Positions 26,841 to 35,835 of a stretch of 64,000 bases of DNA are shown here, one piece after another (position 1 is the first letter of the stretch; the number at the start of each line of letters is the position of its first letter). The stretch is from contig SCSG01000020.1 in the NCBI GenBank assembly GCA_004322135.1, positions 1 through 64,000 of the forward strand. Reading direction: 5' to 3'. Source of the stretch: Burkholderiaceae bacterium. Lineage in GTDB: Bacteria > Pseudomonadota > Gammaproteobacteria > Burkholderiales > Burkholderiaceae_B. The notes beneath the pieces were generated by a model. It saw only the letters and a program-made list of their open reading frames with translations. It was not told the DNA's origin and made no database searches. A program made the translations under genes and the position numbers.

Positions 26841-28175
26841 ATGTCACCTAAACATACCGCACCCCTGTTCCCTGTTACGAAGCTTTCACGCTGCCTGGCA
26901 ATTAGCCTGGCGCTGGCACTTTCTCCCGCGCTGGTGGCGGCGCAGCAGAAGGCCGCCGCTCCAGCGCCTTCGTCAGGTACAGCCGCCGCGGCAGCACCCG
27001 CTGCTGGCACATCGGCGAAAGGGACTGCGGCGGCACCCGCAGCGGGCGCTGCCGGAGCGGTGACGCCGGCACCAGATGCGTCGGGTGGCATGTTCACGGT
27101 AAGCCAGCTATCCAAGATTCCGGTTCCCGATCTGACCGCCACGGCGTGGCTCAGTCTGGACGCGACCAGTGATCAGATTATTGCCGCCGACAACGGCAAC
27201 CAGATGATTGAGCCCGCGTCCCTGACCAAGATCATGTCAACGTATGTCATCTTCCAGGCGTTGGCGAACAAGCGCCTGGCGCTGGATCAGATGGTGAATG
27301 TTTCCGAGAAGGCCTGGCGAACCGGGGGCTCGCGCATGTTCATCAAGGTTGGCACGCAGGTCAGCGTCCAGAATCTGCTGCAAGGGATCATTGTGCAGTC
27401 GGGCAATGACGCGACCGTGGCCTTGGCCGAAGCAGTGGCCGGCAGCGAGTCGGCCTTCGCCGCGATGATGAATCAGGAAGCGGCCCGGATGGGGCTCACG
27501 CACACACACTTCGTGAATTCGACAGGCCTGCCCGAACCCGGCCACGAGACCACGGTGCATGACCTGGCGGTCATGGCCGATCATCTGGTGACTGATTTCC
27601 CGCAGTATCTGCACTTCTACGGCGAGAAGGAATTCACCTACAACAACATCAAGCAGCACAATCGCAATCGTCTGCTCTGGAGCGACCCCACCGTTGACGG
27701 CCTGAAGACTGGCCACACGTCCGAGGCCGGCTATTGCCTTGTTGCCACGGCGCTGCGTGATGGCCGCCGTGTGGTGACGGTTGTGGTGGGAGCGCCCTCC
27801 GATGCGGCACGCGCCGAGAACAGCCTGAAGCTGTTGAACTGGAGCTACCAGAATTTCGATACGGTTAAGGTGCTGGATGACTCGAAGCCGCTTTTACAGG
27901 CCCGGGTTTGGGAAGGAAAGGCCAAGACGGTCGGTCTGGGCAAGACCGTGCCGGTCTGGGTTACGGTGCCGCGCGGCAAAAGCGCCGACATAAAGTCCGA
28001 GGCGCACTACACCCAGCCTTTGCTAGCACCGCTGGCCAAGGGCGCGAAGGTTGGCACCGTCACATTTTCGCTGGACGGCAAGGTGCTTCGCGAGGAGCCT
28101 TTGCTGGTGATGAGCGCCGTTCCGCAGGCGGGCTTCTTTGGCCGCATGATCGACAAGATTCGTTTGATATTCTGA
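26841..28175 (+). CDS. dacC: D-alanyl-D-alanine carboxypeptidase (PBP5/6 family)
   Basis: A 444-residue serine peptidase that trims peptidoglycan pentapeptides. Signal peptide to about residue 35 (LAISLALALSPALVAA). It is followed by an unusual Ala/Pro/Gly-rich linker of ~45 residues. The catalytic motifs are S127-x-x-K130 in EPASLTKIM, VQSGNDA (SxN) and DGLKTGHT (KTG). A PBP5 C-terminal beta domain and an amphipathic terminal helix (GFFGRMIDKIRLIF) anchor it to the inner membrane. Start: ATG at 26841 is preferred to a TTG nine bases upstream. Confidence 0.95.
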   Translation: MSPKHTAPLFPVTKLSRCLAISLALALSPALVAAQQKAAAPAPSSGTAAAAAPAAGTSAKGTAAAPAAGAAGAVTPAPDASGGMFTVSQLSKIPVPDLTATAWLSLDATSDQIIAADNGNQMIEPASLTKIMSTYVIFQALANKRLALDQMVNVSEKAWRTGGSRMFIKVGTQVSVQNLLQGIIVQSGNDATVALAEAVAGSESAFAAMMNQEAARMGLTHTHFVNSTGLPEPGHETTVHDLAVMADHLVTDFPQYLHFYGEKEFTYNNIKQHNRNRLLWSDPTVDGLKTGHTSEAGYCLVATALRDGRRVVTVVVGAPSDAARAENSLKLLNWSYQNFDTVKVLDDSKPLLQARVWEGKAKTVGLGKTVPVWVTVPRGKSADIKSEAHYTQPLLAPLAKGAKVGTVTFSLDGKVLREEPLLVMSAVPQAGFFGRMIDKIRLIF

Positions 28176-28218
28176 ACAAGGATTAAACTTGCTACTTTGA
28201 GTTCAGAGCGTGTAGAAA

Positions 28219-29082
28219 ATGATTCCGGATGTCGATAACGACAGCATTGCGTATTTGAATGGCGAGTTCGTTCGCCTGGGCGACGCCAAGATCTCTGTGC
28301 TGGATCGAGGCTTTATTTTCGGTGACAGCATTTACGACGTCGTGCCCGTATACAAGGGCAAGCCGTTTCGCATGGAAGGCCATCTGACGCGCCTGCTGCG
28401 CAGTCTGGAATCCGTTCAGATCGACACCGGCTGGACGCGCGAACAATGGCAGACCCTGGTTCGCGACATGGTGGCCCGATGCGCGCCGGGCGGCGACTGT
28501 GTGGTGTACATACAGGTAACGCGCGGCGTCGCCAAGCGCGAGCACTCGTTTCCCAGGGGCAAGGTGGCTCCTACGATATTCTGTATGGTGTCGCCCTTCA
28601 AGCGCCCGACCGCGGCGCAGCGCGAGAAGGGCCTGACGGCGGCTTCGCTGCCCGACATTCGCTGGCTGCGCTGCGAGATCAAGACCACGTCTTTACTGGG
28701 CAACGTGCTGGCCAAGCAGGCGGCTGTTGACGCCGGTGTGGACGAAGTCGTGCAGTTTCGCGATGGCTTTTTGTCGGAAGGTTCTTCCTGCAATATCTGG
28801 GTCGTAAAAGACGGCACGCTGCTGGCGCCGCCGCGCGATAATCTGATTCTGGAAGGTGTGCGCTACGCGCTTCTGGTGCAGTTGGCCGAAGCGGCTGGCG
28901 TGCCTTTTGAAGCCCGGCCCATTTCCGAACAAGAAGTGGATGACGCCGACGAATTGATGCTGACCTCTGCTTCGAAAGAGGTTCTGCCCATTGTCGCGTA
29001 TAACGGCAAGCCGGTTGGCACCGGCCGCCCCGGCAGTGTTTACGCGAAGTTGCGCGCAGGCTACGATCGCGCCGTGGAGTAA
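28219..29082 (+). CDS. dat: D-amino acid aminotransferase (class IV)
   Basis: A 287-residue PLP enzyme of fold type IV. Typical features are SVLDRGFIFGDSIYDVVPVY at the N-terminus, the catalytic Lys in RCEIKTTSLLGNVLAKQ, and SEGSSCNIWVV. It interconverts D-alanine and D-glutamate with their keto acids; a branched-chain aminotransferase-like specificity cannot be excluded from sequence alone. The dacC-dat-ybeD-lipB order is a usual one in Alcaligenaceae. Confidence 0.9.
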   Translation: MIPDVDNDSIAYLNGEFVRLGDAKISVLDRGFIFGDSIYDVVPVYKGKPFRMEGHLTRLLRSLESVQIDTGWTREQWQTLVRDMVARCAPGGDCVVYIQVTRGVAKREHSFPRGKVAPTIFCMVSPFKRPTAAQREKGLTAASLPDIRWLRCEIKTTSLLGNVLAKQAAVDAGVDEVVQFRDGFLSEGSSCNIWVVKDGTLLAPPRDNLILEGVRYALLVQLAEAAGVPFEARPISEQEVDDADELMLTSASKEVLPIVAYNGKPVGTGRPGSVYAKLRAGYDRAVE

Positions 29083-29085
29083 TGT

Positions 29086-29376
29086 GTGGTGAATGGGTCT
29101 TCGCCTGAGGTTCCGTCCAGGCCTTCGCTTATTGAGTATCCCACCGATTTTCCCATCAAGGTGATGGGCAAGTCGCACCCCGAGTTTGCACAGACCCTGG
29201 CAGAAGTGGTTTTGCAGTTCGACCCCGAGTTTGATGTTGCCACCGTCGAGATGCGGCCAAGCAAGAACGGCACGTATGTTGGCCTGACGTTTGTTGTAAG
29301 GGCTGTTTCCCGCGAACAACTTGATAACCTGTACCGCGCCCTGCACAGCCACCCCATGGTAGCTGTCGTTTTATAA
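29086..29376 (+). CDS. YbeD/DUF493 family protein
   Basis: A 96-residue ACT-like regulatory fold protein (SLIEYPTDFPIKVMGKSHPEFAQTLAEVV ... MRPSKNGTYVGLTFVVRAVSREQLDNLYRALHSHPMVAVVL). The family lies next to lipB and has been linked to lipoate metabolism, but its function is not established. It starts with GTG, four bases after the dat stop, with no ATG in frame. Confidence 0.92.
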   Translation: MVNGSSPEVPSRPSLIEYPTDFPIKVMGKSHPEFAQTLAEVVLQFDPEFDVATVEMRPSKNGTYVGLTFVVRAVSREQLDNLYRALHSHPMVAVVL

Positions 29377-29388
29377 AGGCACTGACAG

Positions 29389-30042
29389 GTGATTACTTAC
29401 AAGTGGCTGCCGCGTCCGGCGCCGTACCTGGATGTCTGGCGTGCCATGCACGATTACACCGAAAGCCGCGACGAGCAGTCGCCCGACGTGATCTGGCTGG
29501 TCGAGCATGAGCCCGTGTATACGTTGGGGCAGGCCGGAAAGCCCGAGCATATTCTGAACAGCGGGTCAATTCCCGTCGTCCACACCAATCGTGGCGGGCA
29601 GGTTACTTACCATGGGCCGGGCCAGGTCATAGCGTATTGCCTGATCGACCTGCATCGCGCCGGATTGTTCGTTAAGGAATACGTGGCGTTGCTGGAAGAC
29701 GTGACGATCGAGCTGCTGACGGACATGGGCGTTGCCGGCGTTTGCCTCAAACCGGGAGCACCCGGCGTGTATGTGCCTATGGCCGATCGGGGCGGCGAGC
29801 TGGCCAAGATTGCCGCCTTGGGCATCAAGGTGCGCCATGGCCGTGCTTATCATGGGATTGCGTTGAACGTGGCCATGGACCTGTCACCGTTTCTGGGCAT
29901 CAACCCCTGCGGCTATGCGGGCCTGCGAACCGTGGACATGGCCACGTGCGGCGTGCACGTTTCAATGGAGCAGGTGGGTGAGCAGCTCGCGCAACGCCTG
30001 GCGCAGGGTCTTTCGGCGAAGGTAGCGGCCAAGTCGCTGTAA
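29389..30042 (+). CDS. lipB: Octanoyl-[acyl-carrier-protein]:protein octanoyltransferase
   Basis: A 217-residue LipB that moves octanoate from ACP to lipoyl domains. Visible features are the family signature [18 protein letters not shown], the catalytic Lys-Cys region ([22 protein letters not shown] and INPCGYAG). It starts with GTG, 12 bases after ybeD. The lipA gene that normally follows is not here. Confidence 0.95.
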   Translation: MITYKWLPRPAPYLDVWRAMHDYTESRDEQSPDVIWLVEHEPVYTLGQAGKPEHILNSGSIPVVHTNRGGQVTYHGPGQVIAYCLIDLHRAGLFVKEYVALLEDVTIELLTDMGVAGVCLKPGAPGVYVPMADRGGELAKIAALGIKVRHGRAYHGIALNVAMDLSPFLGINPCGYAGLRTVDMATCGVHVSMEQVGEQLAQRLAQGLSAKVAAKSL

Positions 30043-30371
30043 ATTGTGCCGGTAAGACCGCGAGGTTCTGGTCTATGCGTTGCGCAACCTGCGCTCGAGT
30101 AATGTCAGGTCTTCGCGCAGCTGGCGCAAAGACCCTGTGCCAGACGTTGATTGGCGTTGGTGCAGGAGCCGTTTAAGGAGAGTGGCCCGCACCGTTGGTT
30201 GGGCGAAACCATGGGGCTCTGGCCCGTGACTTGCGTGGCCTGTGCTTAGGCAATTCCAGGTCTTCGCGTCAAGGGCGATGTGTGCTAAAACTTTCTTTTA
30301 TGGCCATTATTGATGCCACTTGACACACGGTGTTGATGACCATCACTTTATATTGAAAGGGAGCAGCGTTG
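30043..30371. other. Gene-free stretch where lipA would be expected
   Basis: These 329 bases hold no open frame with codon structure and no recognisable lipA fragment. The last ~60 bases are AT-rich and act as leader to the CusF-like gene, with GGGAG before its ATG. Confidence 0.5.
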
Positions 30372-30671
30372 ATGCGTCCGCCCTATTATTTGCAGAGTGC
30401 CTTAGCGGCTGTCTTGATTGCGACTTCAACGTATTGTGTTGTGGCGGTTGCCCAAGAAGGCACCAGCTCGGGCGAAGTGCGGCGCGTTGATGCGGCCGCC
30501 GGAAAAATTACCATCAAGGCGGGGGCGATTGCCGAGTTGCAGCTGCCCGCCATGATATTGGTCTATCGAATCAGCCCCGACCTGCTCAAGGGCATCAAGC
30601 CCGGCGACAAAGTTACCTTCACGGCCAAGCGTGAAGGCGGCAACTACGTTGTGACGAAGATCAGCAAGTAA
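30372..30671 (+). CDS. CusF-fold periplasmic protein with degraded copper site
   Basis: A 99-residue exported protein: signal peptide to about residue 27 (LIATSTYCVVAVA-QE), then the CusF-like beta barrel (GEVRRVDAAAGKITIKAGAIAELQLPAMILVYRISPDLLKGIKPGDKVTFTAK). In E. coli CusF the ligands are His36, Trp44, Met47 and Met49. The aligned residues here are Ala, Leu, Met and Leu, so only one ligand is left. It is probably not a classical Cu(I) chaperone. The ATG at 30372 is preferred to the TTG just before it. No efflux genes adjoin. Confidence 0.8.
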   Translation: MRPPYYLQSALAAVLIATSTYCVVAVAQEGTSSGEVRRVDAAAGKITIKAGAIAELQLPAMILVYRISPDLLKGIKPGDKVTFTAKREGGNYVVTKISK

Positions 30672-30719
30672 CCGGGCGTTCGTGCCCGGGCAGTGCCTGC
30701 TGTTTTGAAAGTTATGTAA

Positions 30720-30908
30720 GGCTCGCAGGCCCTCAATCAGCTTTTCGATATCACCGTAGACGTTCTTGTAGTCGCGCCCGAGCAGGCACGCAAGTTGCGC
30801 GATGGGGTGGGTGGGAGTTATGTCTATTTATTTGATGAATTCAAAGTTGATCGGCACCACATGTTGCATGGCGCCGATCAGCTCCAGACGTGCAGGGCCT
30901 GCCTTTGT
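30720..30908 (-). pseudogene. Decayed winged-helix (HVO_A0114/antitoxin-like) gene fragment
   Basis: Reading the minus strand directly behind hslU, one frame gives ARLELIGAMQHVVPINFEFIK, a TAA stop, then in the same frame ITPTHPIAQLACLLGRDYKN and VYGDIEKLIEGLRAL. The second part closely resembles the recognition helix of a family of small winged-helix regulators, often antitoxins, with the motif LARxLGRDYKNVHxDV...L...GL. The in-frame stop and missing start mark it as a remnant. Confidence 0.5.
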
Positions 30909-30910
30909 AT

Positions 30911-32242
30911 TTACAGCACGTAGCGGGAAAGGTCCTGGCTGCTGGCGGCTTCTTCCAGTTTGTCGTTGACGTAGGCGGCGTCGATGGTGATGGTCTGGCC
31001 GCTGCTGGCGGTGGCATCGAACGAGAGGTCTTCCAGCAGTTTTTCCATGACCGTATACAGGCGGCGCGCGCCGATGTTTTCGGTGCGCTCGTTCACTTCG
31101 AACGCCAGCTCGGCGAGCCGCTGCACACCCTCGTCGGTGAATTCCAGTTTGACGTCTTCGGTGGCCATCAGCGCCCGGTATTGCTTGGTGAGCGATGAAT
31201 CGGTGTCGCACAGGATGCGAACAAAGTCTTGCGCGGTCAGCGAGTCGAGCTCCACACGAATGGGGAAGCGTCCCTGCAGTTCGGGAATAAGGTCGGAAGG
31301 CCGGGAAAGGTGGAAGGCGCCGGAGGCGATGAACAGGATGTGGTCGGTGCGCACGACACCGTACTTGGTGTTGACCGTCGTGCCTTCGACAAGCGGCAGC
31401 AGGTCGCGCTGTACGCCCTGGCGCGAGACATCGCCGCCGGAATGGTCTTCGCGGTTGGCGATTTTGTCGATTTCGTCAAGGAAAACAATTCCGTTCTGTT
31501 CGGCATTGGTCACGGCCGTGGTTCGCAGGTCTTCTTCGTTGATGCGGCGTGATGCCTCTTCTTCGACGATGAGTTTGAATGCTTCCTTCACGGTCATCTT
31601 GCGCGTTTTTTTCTTTTCGCGACCCAGGCCGGCGAACATGCCCTTGAGCTGTTCGGTCATTTCTTCCATGCCCGGCGGGGCCATGATTTCCATTTGCGGC
31701 ATGGGCTGGGCGACGTCGATCTCGATTTCGAGGTTGTCAATTTGCTTTTCGCGCAGACGCTTGCGAAACGTTTGCCGTGCGGCGTTTTCTTCGCGTATGG
31801 GCTCACCCTGGTTGTTGCGCGCAGGTGCAACCAGCACATCCAGTATGCGGTCTTCGGCGGCGTCTTCAGCCTGTGAGCGTACGTGACGCATCTGCACTTC
31901 GCGGGTCTGCTTGATGGAAATTTCGATGAGGTCGCGGATGATGGTGTCGACGTCGCGGCCAACGTAGCCCACCTCGGTGAATTTGGTGGCCTCGATTTTA
32001 ATGAAAGGTGCGCTGGCCAGCTTGGCCAGGCGACGGGCGATTTCGGTCTTGCCGACGCCGGTTGGTCCGATCATGAGAATGTTCTTCGGCACGATTTCGT
32101 TGCGCAGCGGCAGCGGGACCTGCTGTCGGCGCCAGCGGTTGCGCAGGGCCACGGCAACCGAGCGCTTGGCGCGGTCCTGGCCGACAATGTTCTTGTCGAG
32201 TTCGGAGACGATTTCTCCGGGGGTCATATTCAGTGCAGACAT
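30911..32242 (-). CDS. hslU: HslUV protease ATPase subunit
   Basis: A 443-residue AAA+ unfoldase. It has [26 protein letters not shown], Walker [18 protein letters not shown], Walker [14 protein letters not shown], and the C-terminal LSRYVL that docks into HslV. The ATG at 32242 gives the exact length of E. coli HslU. It lies 49 bases downstream of hslV in an operon. Confidence 0.98.
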   Translation of the reverse strand: MSALNMTPGEIVSELDKNIVGQDRAKRSVAVALRNRWRRQQVPLPLRNEIVPKNILMIGPTGVGKTEIARRLAKLASAPFIKIEATKFTEVGYVGRDVDTIIRDLIEISIKQTREVQMRHVRSQAEDAAEDRILDVLVAPARNNQGEPIREENAARQTFRKRLREKQIDNLEIEIDVAQPMPQMEIMAPPGMEEMTEQLKGMFAGLGREKKKTRKMTVKEAFKLIVEEEASRRINEEDLRTTAVTNAEQNGIVFLDEIDKIANREDHSGGDVSRQGVQRDLLPLVEGTTVNTKYGVVRTDHILFIASGAFHLSRPSDLIPELQGRFPIRVELDSLTAQDFVRILCDTDSSLTKQYRALMATEDVKLEFTDEGVQRLAELAFEVNERTENIGARRLYTVMEKLLEDLSFDATASSGQTITIDAAYVNDKLEEAASSQDLSRYVL

Positions 32243-32291
32243 GGGTGGGTATCCCGATTGGGCGGCGTCGCCGGGTGAGGCGGCGTCGTGT

Positions 32292-32825
32292 TCAGAGCGT
32301 TTCGACGATGTGGTTCTGGTTGGTGTAGATGCACAGGTCGCCGGCAATTTCGAGTGATTTCTTGACGATGTCGGCGGGTGGCAGGCTGGTGTTGCCCAGC
32401 AGTGCCAGAGCGGCCGATTGGGCGTAGGCGCCGCCCGACCCAATGGCTGCGACGCCGTTTTCGGGTTCGAGCACGTCGCCGTTGCCGCTTAGAATGAGCG
32501 AGTGTTCCTGGTCGGCCACGATGAGCATGGCCTCGAGCCGGCGCAGCACGCGGTCGGTGCGCCAGTCCTTGGTCAATTCCACCGCGGCGCGCATGAGGTG
32601 CCCCTGATGCTTTTCGAGCTTGGCTTCGAAGCGTTCCTGCAGGGTGAAGGCATCGGCGGTGGCGCCGGCAAACCCGGCCAGGATCTTGTCGTGGTACAGG
32701 CGGCGGATTTTGCGCGCGGTGCCTTTGAAAACAATATTGCCAAGAGTAACCTGACCGTCGCCGCCAATGGCGACCTGATTGTCGCGGCGAACACAAATAA
32801 TGGTGGTGGCGTGAAATTGTTCCAT
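32292..32825 (-). CDS. hslV: HslUV protease peptidase subunit
   Basis: A 177-residue N-terminal-nucleophile threonine peptidase. The short propeptide MEQFHA is removed to expose Thr7 ([23 protein letters not shown]). [14 protein letters not shown] follows in the C-terminal half. It forms the two-ring core of the HslUV protease. Confidence 0.98.
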   Translation of the reverse strand: MEQFHATTIICVRRDNQVAIGGDGQVTLGNIVFKGTARKIRRLYHDKILAGFAGATADAFTLQERFEAKLEKHQGHLMRAAVELTKDWRTDRVLRRLEAMLIVADQEHSLILSGNGDVLEPENGVAAIGSGGAYAQSAALALLGNTSLPPADIVKKSLEIAGDLCIYTNQNHIVETL

Positions 32826-33125
32826 GAATTCTTCCTTAGAGCGTTTCAGGTGGGGTCGAACCGTGAAAGTTCAAGGGCACACGAAAGTTCATGACCCAGC
32901 ATAGCGCAATGCGGGGGAGGCGGCAGCAGTGGGGGCGGTTGGCGCGTGGGCGGCCGGGCGGTGTGAATGCGTACCGCAGGCGCTAATTTGAGGGCGGTGC
33001 GTTGGGGTCTGCGGGCTGCGTAAGCTTGTGCGCAGGCCCGCTCTGGATCGTGTTTTCTGTGGCGGCCAGGTTGACCGCCGGTGGGCCGACGGCCGGTTAC
33101 CTGTGCGTGGCCGACTGGCTGCCGA
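32826..33125. other. Intergenic region hslV / dksA
   Basis: A 300-base region, probably containing the hslV promoter (minus strand) and the 3' end of the dksA transcript. An imperfect hairpin with GCGGGC / GCCCGC arms lies near 33009-33041 but has no T run. No gene is seen. Confidence 0.4.
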
Positions 33126-33569
33126 CTAGTCGCCGTACAGCTTTTGGCGCATTTCGCGCCGTTCTTGCGCTTCGAGTGAAAGCGTTGCGGTTGGGCGGGC
33201 CAGCAGGCGTTGTATGCCGATGGGTTCGCCGGTTTCTTCGCACCAGCCGTATTCGCCCGTGTCGATACGGGTGATGGACTGCTGTACTTTCTTCAGCAGC
33301 TTGCGTTCGCGGTCGCGGGTGCGCAGCTCAAGGGCGTGTTCCTCTTCAATCGTCGCACGATCAGCCGGGTCGGGCACGAACTGTGTTTCGCGCAGATTCT
33401 CGGTAGTGGTGTCGGCGTTGTTGAGAATGTCCTGTTCCAGCTGCTTGAGACGGTTGCGAAAGAAGGATAGCTGAGCCTCGTTCATGTAGTCAGACTCAGG
33501 CATCGCCAGAAGTTCTTTTTCCGTCAATGGGCGATTTTCGAGTTTAACGGCGGTCGATTTGGTGGCCAT
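33126..33569 (-). CDS. dksA: RNA polymerase-binding transcription factor DksA
   Basis: A 147-residue DksA, which acts with ppGpp in the RNA polymerase secondary channel. The coiled coil carries DPADRATIEEEHALELRTRDRERKLLKKV with the tip Asp and Ala of DksA. The zinc-finger position reads GWCEETGEPIGIQRLLARPTATLSLEAQERRE, so only one of the four usual Cys is kept. I recall this zinc-less form as normal for Burkholderiales. Confidence 0.96.
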   Translation of the reverse strand: MATKSTAVKLENRPLTEKELLAMPESDYMNEAQLSFFRNRLKQLEQDILNNADTTTENLRETQFVPDPADRATIEEEHALELRTRDRERKLLKKVQQSITRIDTGEYGWCEETGEPIGIQRLLARPTATLSLEAQERREMRQKLYGD

Positions 33570-33650
33570 GGTGTTACCCCTTTCAATAAACTGTCGTTCT
33601 GTTCTTCGGCTGGTTTCGCAGTGTGGCAGTATATACGCTTTAGCGCCTGG

Positions 33651-34742
33651 TCAGACCAGGCATTGCTCAAGTCCTGAAGTAAAGATGTCTTCAGGGAGCT
33701 TGCGGCCGATGAATACCATCTTGGTACCCGGCTTCTCGTTGGCGAGCCAGGGTTTTCCGGGCTCGGCGCCCATCATCATGTGCACGCCCTGGAACAGCAT
33801 GCGGCGGTTGCTGCCCTTTATGTACAGGATGCCTTTGTAGCGCAGCAGGTCGGGACCGTATACCTGGATGATGCCCCCAAGGAAATCCTCGAGGCGCTCG
33901 GGGTCGAATGCCCTGGCGGAGCGAAACAGGAAGGTGCCGATCTGGTCGGTGTGGTGCGCGTGATGGTGGTCGTGATGCTCGTGATCGTGATGTTCGTGGT
34001 CGTGATCGTGGTCATCGCCGTGATCATGATCGTGGTCGTGGTGGCTGTGCGCGTCCGGGTGCTCGTCGGCCAGGAATTCCGGGTCGATGTCGAGGATGGT
34101 GTTCAGATTGAAGCCGCTGATGTCGAGCAGCGACTTGATGTCGGTTTCGCCGAAATTGACGGCGGTAATGGGCGCGCGCGGGTTGATATGCACCAGACGC
34201 GAGCGCAGCGCCTTGTAGTCGACCTCGTTGACCAGATCCTTCTTGGACACCAGAATGCGGTCGGCAAAGCCAACCTGCTTCTGGGCTTCTTCCTGTTTGT
34301 CGAGGGTTTCCATGCCGTGCTTGGCATCGACGATGGTAATGACGGAATCCAGGCGGAAGTTCTGGGCGACGTCCTCGTCCATGAAGAATGTCTGGCAGAC
34401 CGGGCCTGGGTTGGCCATGCCCGTGGTTTCGAGCACGACGCGTTCAAACTTGATTTTGCCGGATGCGCGCCGGGCGTGCAGGTCGTTCAGTGCCACTTGC
34501 AGGTCGCCACGCACCGTGCAGCACACGCAGCCGTTGTTCAGCTCGACGATTTCTTCCTGGCTGTTTTGCACCAGCAGGTCGCTGTCGATGCTTTCGGCAC
34601 CGAATTCGTTTTCGATGACGGCAATGCGCTGCCCGTGATATTCGCTGAGAATACGCTTGAGCAGGGTGGTTTTACCGGCTCCGAGGAAACCGGTTAAGAC
34701 TGTGACGGGTACCATTTTTTCGAGGCTAGGGACGGCATTCAT
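33651..34742 (-). CDS. CobW/COG0523 GTPase, probable zinc metallochaperone
   Basis: A 363-residue G3E GTPase: Walker A TGFLGAGKTTLLKRIL, the metal-binding GCVCCTVRGD (CxCC) and a very His/Asp-rich linker of ~38 residues (about 230-268) before the C-terminal CobW_C domain. The neighbouring zur and znuCBA genes argue for a zinc role, as in ZigA/ZagA/YeiR-like proteins that deliver zinc under starvation. It runs in the same direction as zur, 273 bases downstream of it. Confidence 0.92.
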   Translation of the reverse strand: MNAVPSLEKMVPVTVLTGFLGAGKTTLLKRILSEYHGQRIAVIENEFGAESIDSDLLVQNSQEEIVELNNGCVCCTVRGDLQVALNDLHARRASGKIKFERVVLETTGMANPGPVCQTFFMDEDVAQNFRLDSVITIVDAKHGMETLDKQEEAQKQVGFADRILVSKKDLVNEVDYKALRSRLVHINPRAPITAVNFGETDIKSLLDISGFNLNTILDIDPEFLADEHPDAHSHHDHDHDHGDDHDHDHEHHDHEHHDHHHAHHTDQIGTFLFRSARAFDPERLEDFLGGIIQVYGPDLLRYKGILYIKGSNRRMLFQGVHMMMGAEPGKPWLANEKPGTKMVFIGRKLPEDIFTSGLEQCLV

Positions 34743-35015
34743 TGTTGAACTCGCTTAACGCGGAACGAACATTGCAATGCGCTGGCAATAGCGACGACTA
34801 CTCCGACGACTACTTTATTCTAGACCGCGTAAAAAAACACTTAACGTGCGATTACAGCACAGCATACGCTTAAGAGCAAACTTTAGCGCTTCTCTTTGTA
34901 TTTTAAGGGGAAATACTAGTTGATCATTGGTAATTGTGGCCTGTTTGTCGGGGTGTTGGGGGAGGCGGGCGTGTAACGCCATGGAAAATGGACCGCTGCC
35001 GTGGATGCGGTCGGG

Positions 35016-35492
35016 TTAATGCGGGTGGTCGAGTTCGGCCTGCCGCTGGCACTTGCCGCACAGGGCGCGTAGCTCGGTTTCCTGGCTGGCCAGCACGAAG
35101 CCGGCGCTGGCCACCTTGTTGGCAAGCTGATGGCTGAGGCCCGGATCGCTAAGCTCGGCAACCGCTCCGCATTGTGTGCAGATGACCAGCAGGTCGTGGG
35201 GCTTTCCACCCGCGTCCAGGCAGGCGGACCAGGCGTTGACGGCATCGAGCCGGTGGACCAGCCCTTCTTCGTTCAGGAAGTCCAGGGCGCGGTAAACGGT
35301 GGGTGGCGCCGCGCCGGGCTGGACGCTGCGGATCTTTTCGAGCAGATCGTACGCTTTGACGCTACGTTTTTGCCGCAGGAGTATTTCCAGTACCTTGCGT
35401 CGTATGGGCGTCAGGCGCTTGCCGCGCTGCTGGCAGAGCTGTTCAGCGGTGTCGAGCTGTTCGGCGATGAGGGTTGAGTGACGGGCTGACAT
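35016..35492 (-). CDS. zur: Zinc uptake regulator, Fur family
   Basis: A 158-residue Fur-family repressor: winged helix LTPIRRKVLEILLRQKRSVKAYDLLEKI...PPTVYRALDFLNEEGLVHRL, then the dimer domain with HDLLVICTQCGAVAEL and ALCGKCQ (CxxC pairs of the structural zinc site). Its position between a zinc GTPase and divergent znuCBA supports Zur rather than Fur or PerR. The candidate operator at 35597-35610 lies between it and znuC. Confidence 0.93.
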   Translation of the reverse strand: MSARHSTLIAEQLDTAEQLCQQRGKRLTPIRRKVLEILLRQKRSVKAYDLLEKIRSVQPGAAPPTVYRALDFLNEEGLVHRLDAVNAWSACLDAGGKPHDLLVICTQCGAVAELSDPGLSHQLANKVASAGFVLASQETELRALCGKCQRQAELDHPH

Positions 35493-35596
35493 ATTGGGTT
35501 GACATAAGGATGTCTGGTTGGCCGGTGTAATTTTTGTTTGCGGCGTATTGGCACAAGCAATGAAATATGGGCGTGTGATCCAAGTTGAACGATAGT

Positions 35597-35610
35597 TATG
35601 TTATAACATA
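35597..35610. promoter_or_regulatory. Candidate Zur operator
   Basis: A perfect 14-bp palindrome, TATGTTA/TAACATA, in the zur-znuC divergent region. It contains the TGTTATA-type half-sites of proteobacterial Zur boxes. It is 105 bases before zur and 226 bases before znuC. Confidence 0.75.
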
Positions 35611-35678
35611 GCCTATTCGCAGCGCCAATCTCTTGTTCCATCCCAATCCCTTACACCGTTTTTGAACTCCCTTTCTGT

Positions 35679-35825
35679 ATGCCTCGTTTTTTCAGGTCTT
35701 CCCGTACCGGGCGCTCTTATCGGGGCTCAATCCTGCTGGTCTCCAGTTTTGAGCGCATTGTCCGCGCGCTGGTGGCGGTGATGTGTTTGTGGGGTTTGAC
35801 CGGATGGGCTGCCGGGTGGTGGTAG
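35679..35825 (+). CDS. Possible 48-residue small protein before znuC
   Basis: An ATG-to-TAG frame of 48 codons: a basic N-terminus (MPRFFRSSRTGRSYRGS) and a hydrophobic, Trp-rich C-terminus (LVAVMCLWGLTGWAAGWW). It ends 10 bases before the znuC ATG, downstream of the candidate Zur site, so it would be zinc-regulated if real. No strong ribosome binding site precedes its ATG. It could be a leader peptide, a small membrane protein or chance. Confidence 0.35.
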   Translation: MPRFFRSSRTGRSYRGSILLVSSFERIVRALVAVMCLWGLTGWAAGWW

Positions 35826-35835
35826 GAAAGGCAGC

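Noticed and set aside
32243-32443. N-terminal extension of HslU upstream of 32242
   Set aside because: The extra frame overlaps hslV and the ATG at 32242 gives the exact family length.
33126-33569. Loss of zinc-finger cysteines in DksA as a novelty
   Set aside because: I recall the single-Cys form as standard in Burkholderiales DksA, so it is not unusual.
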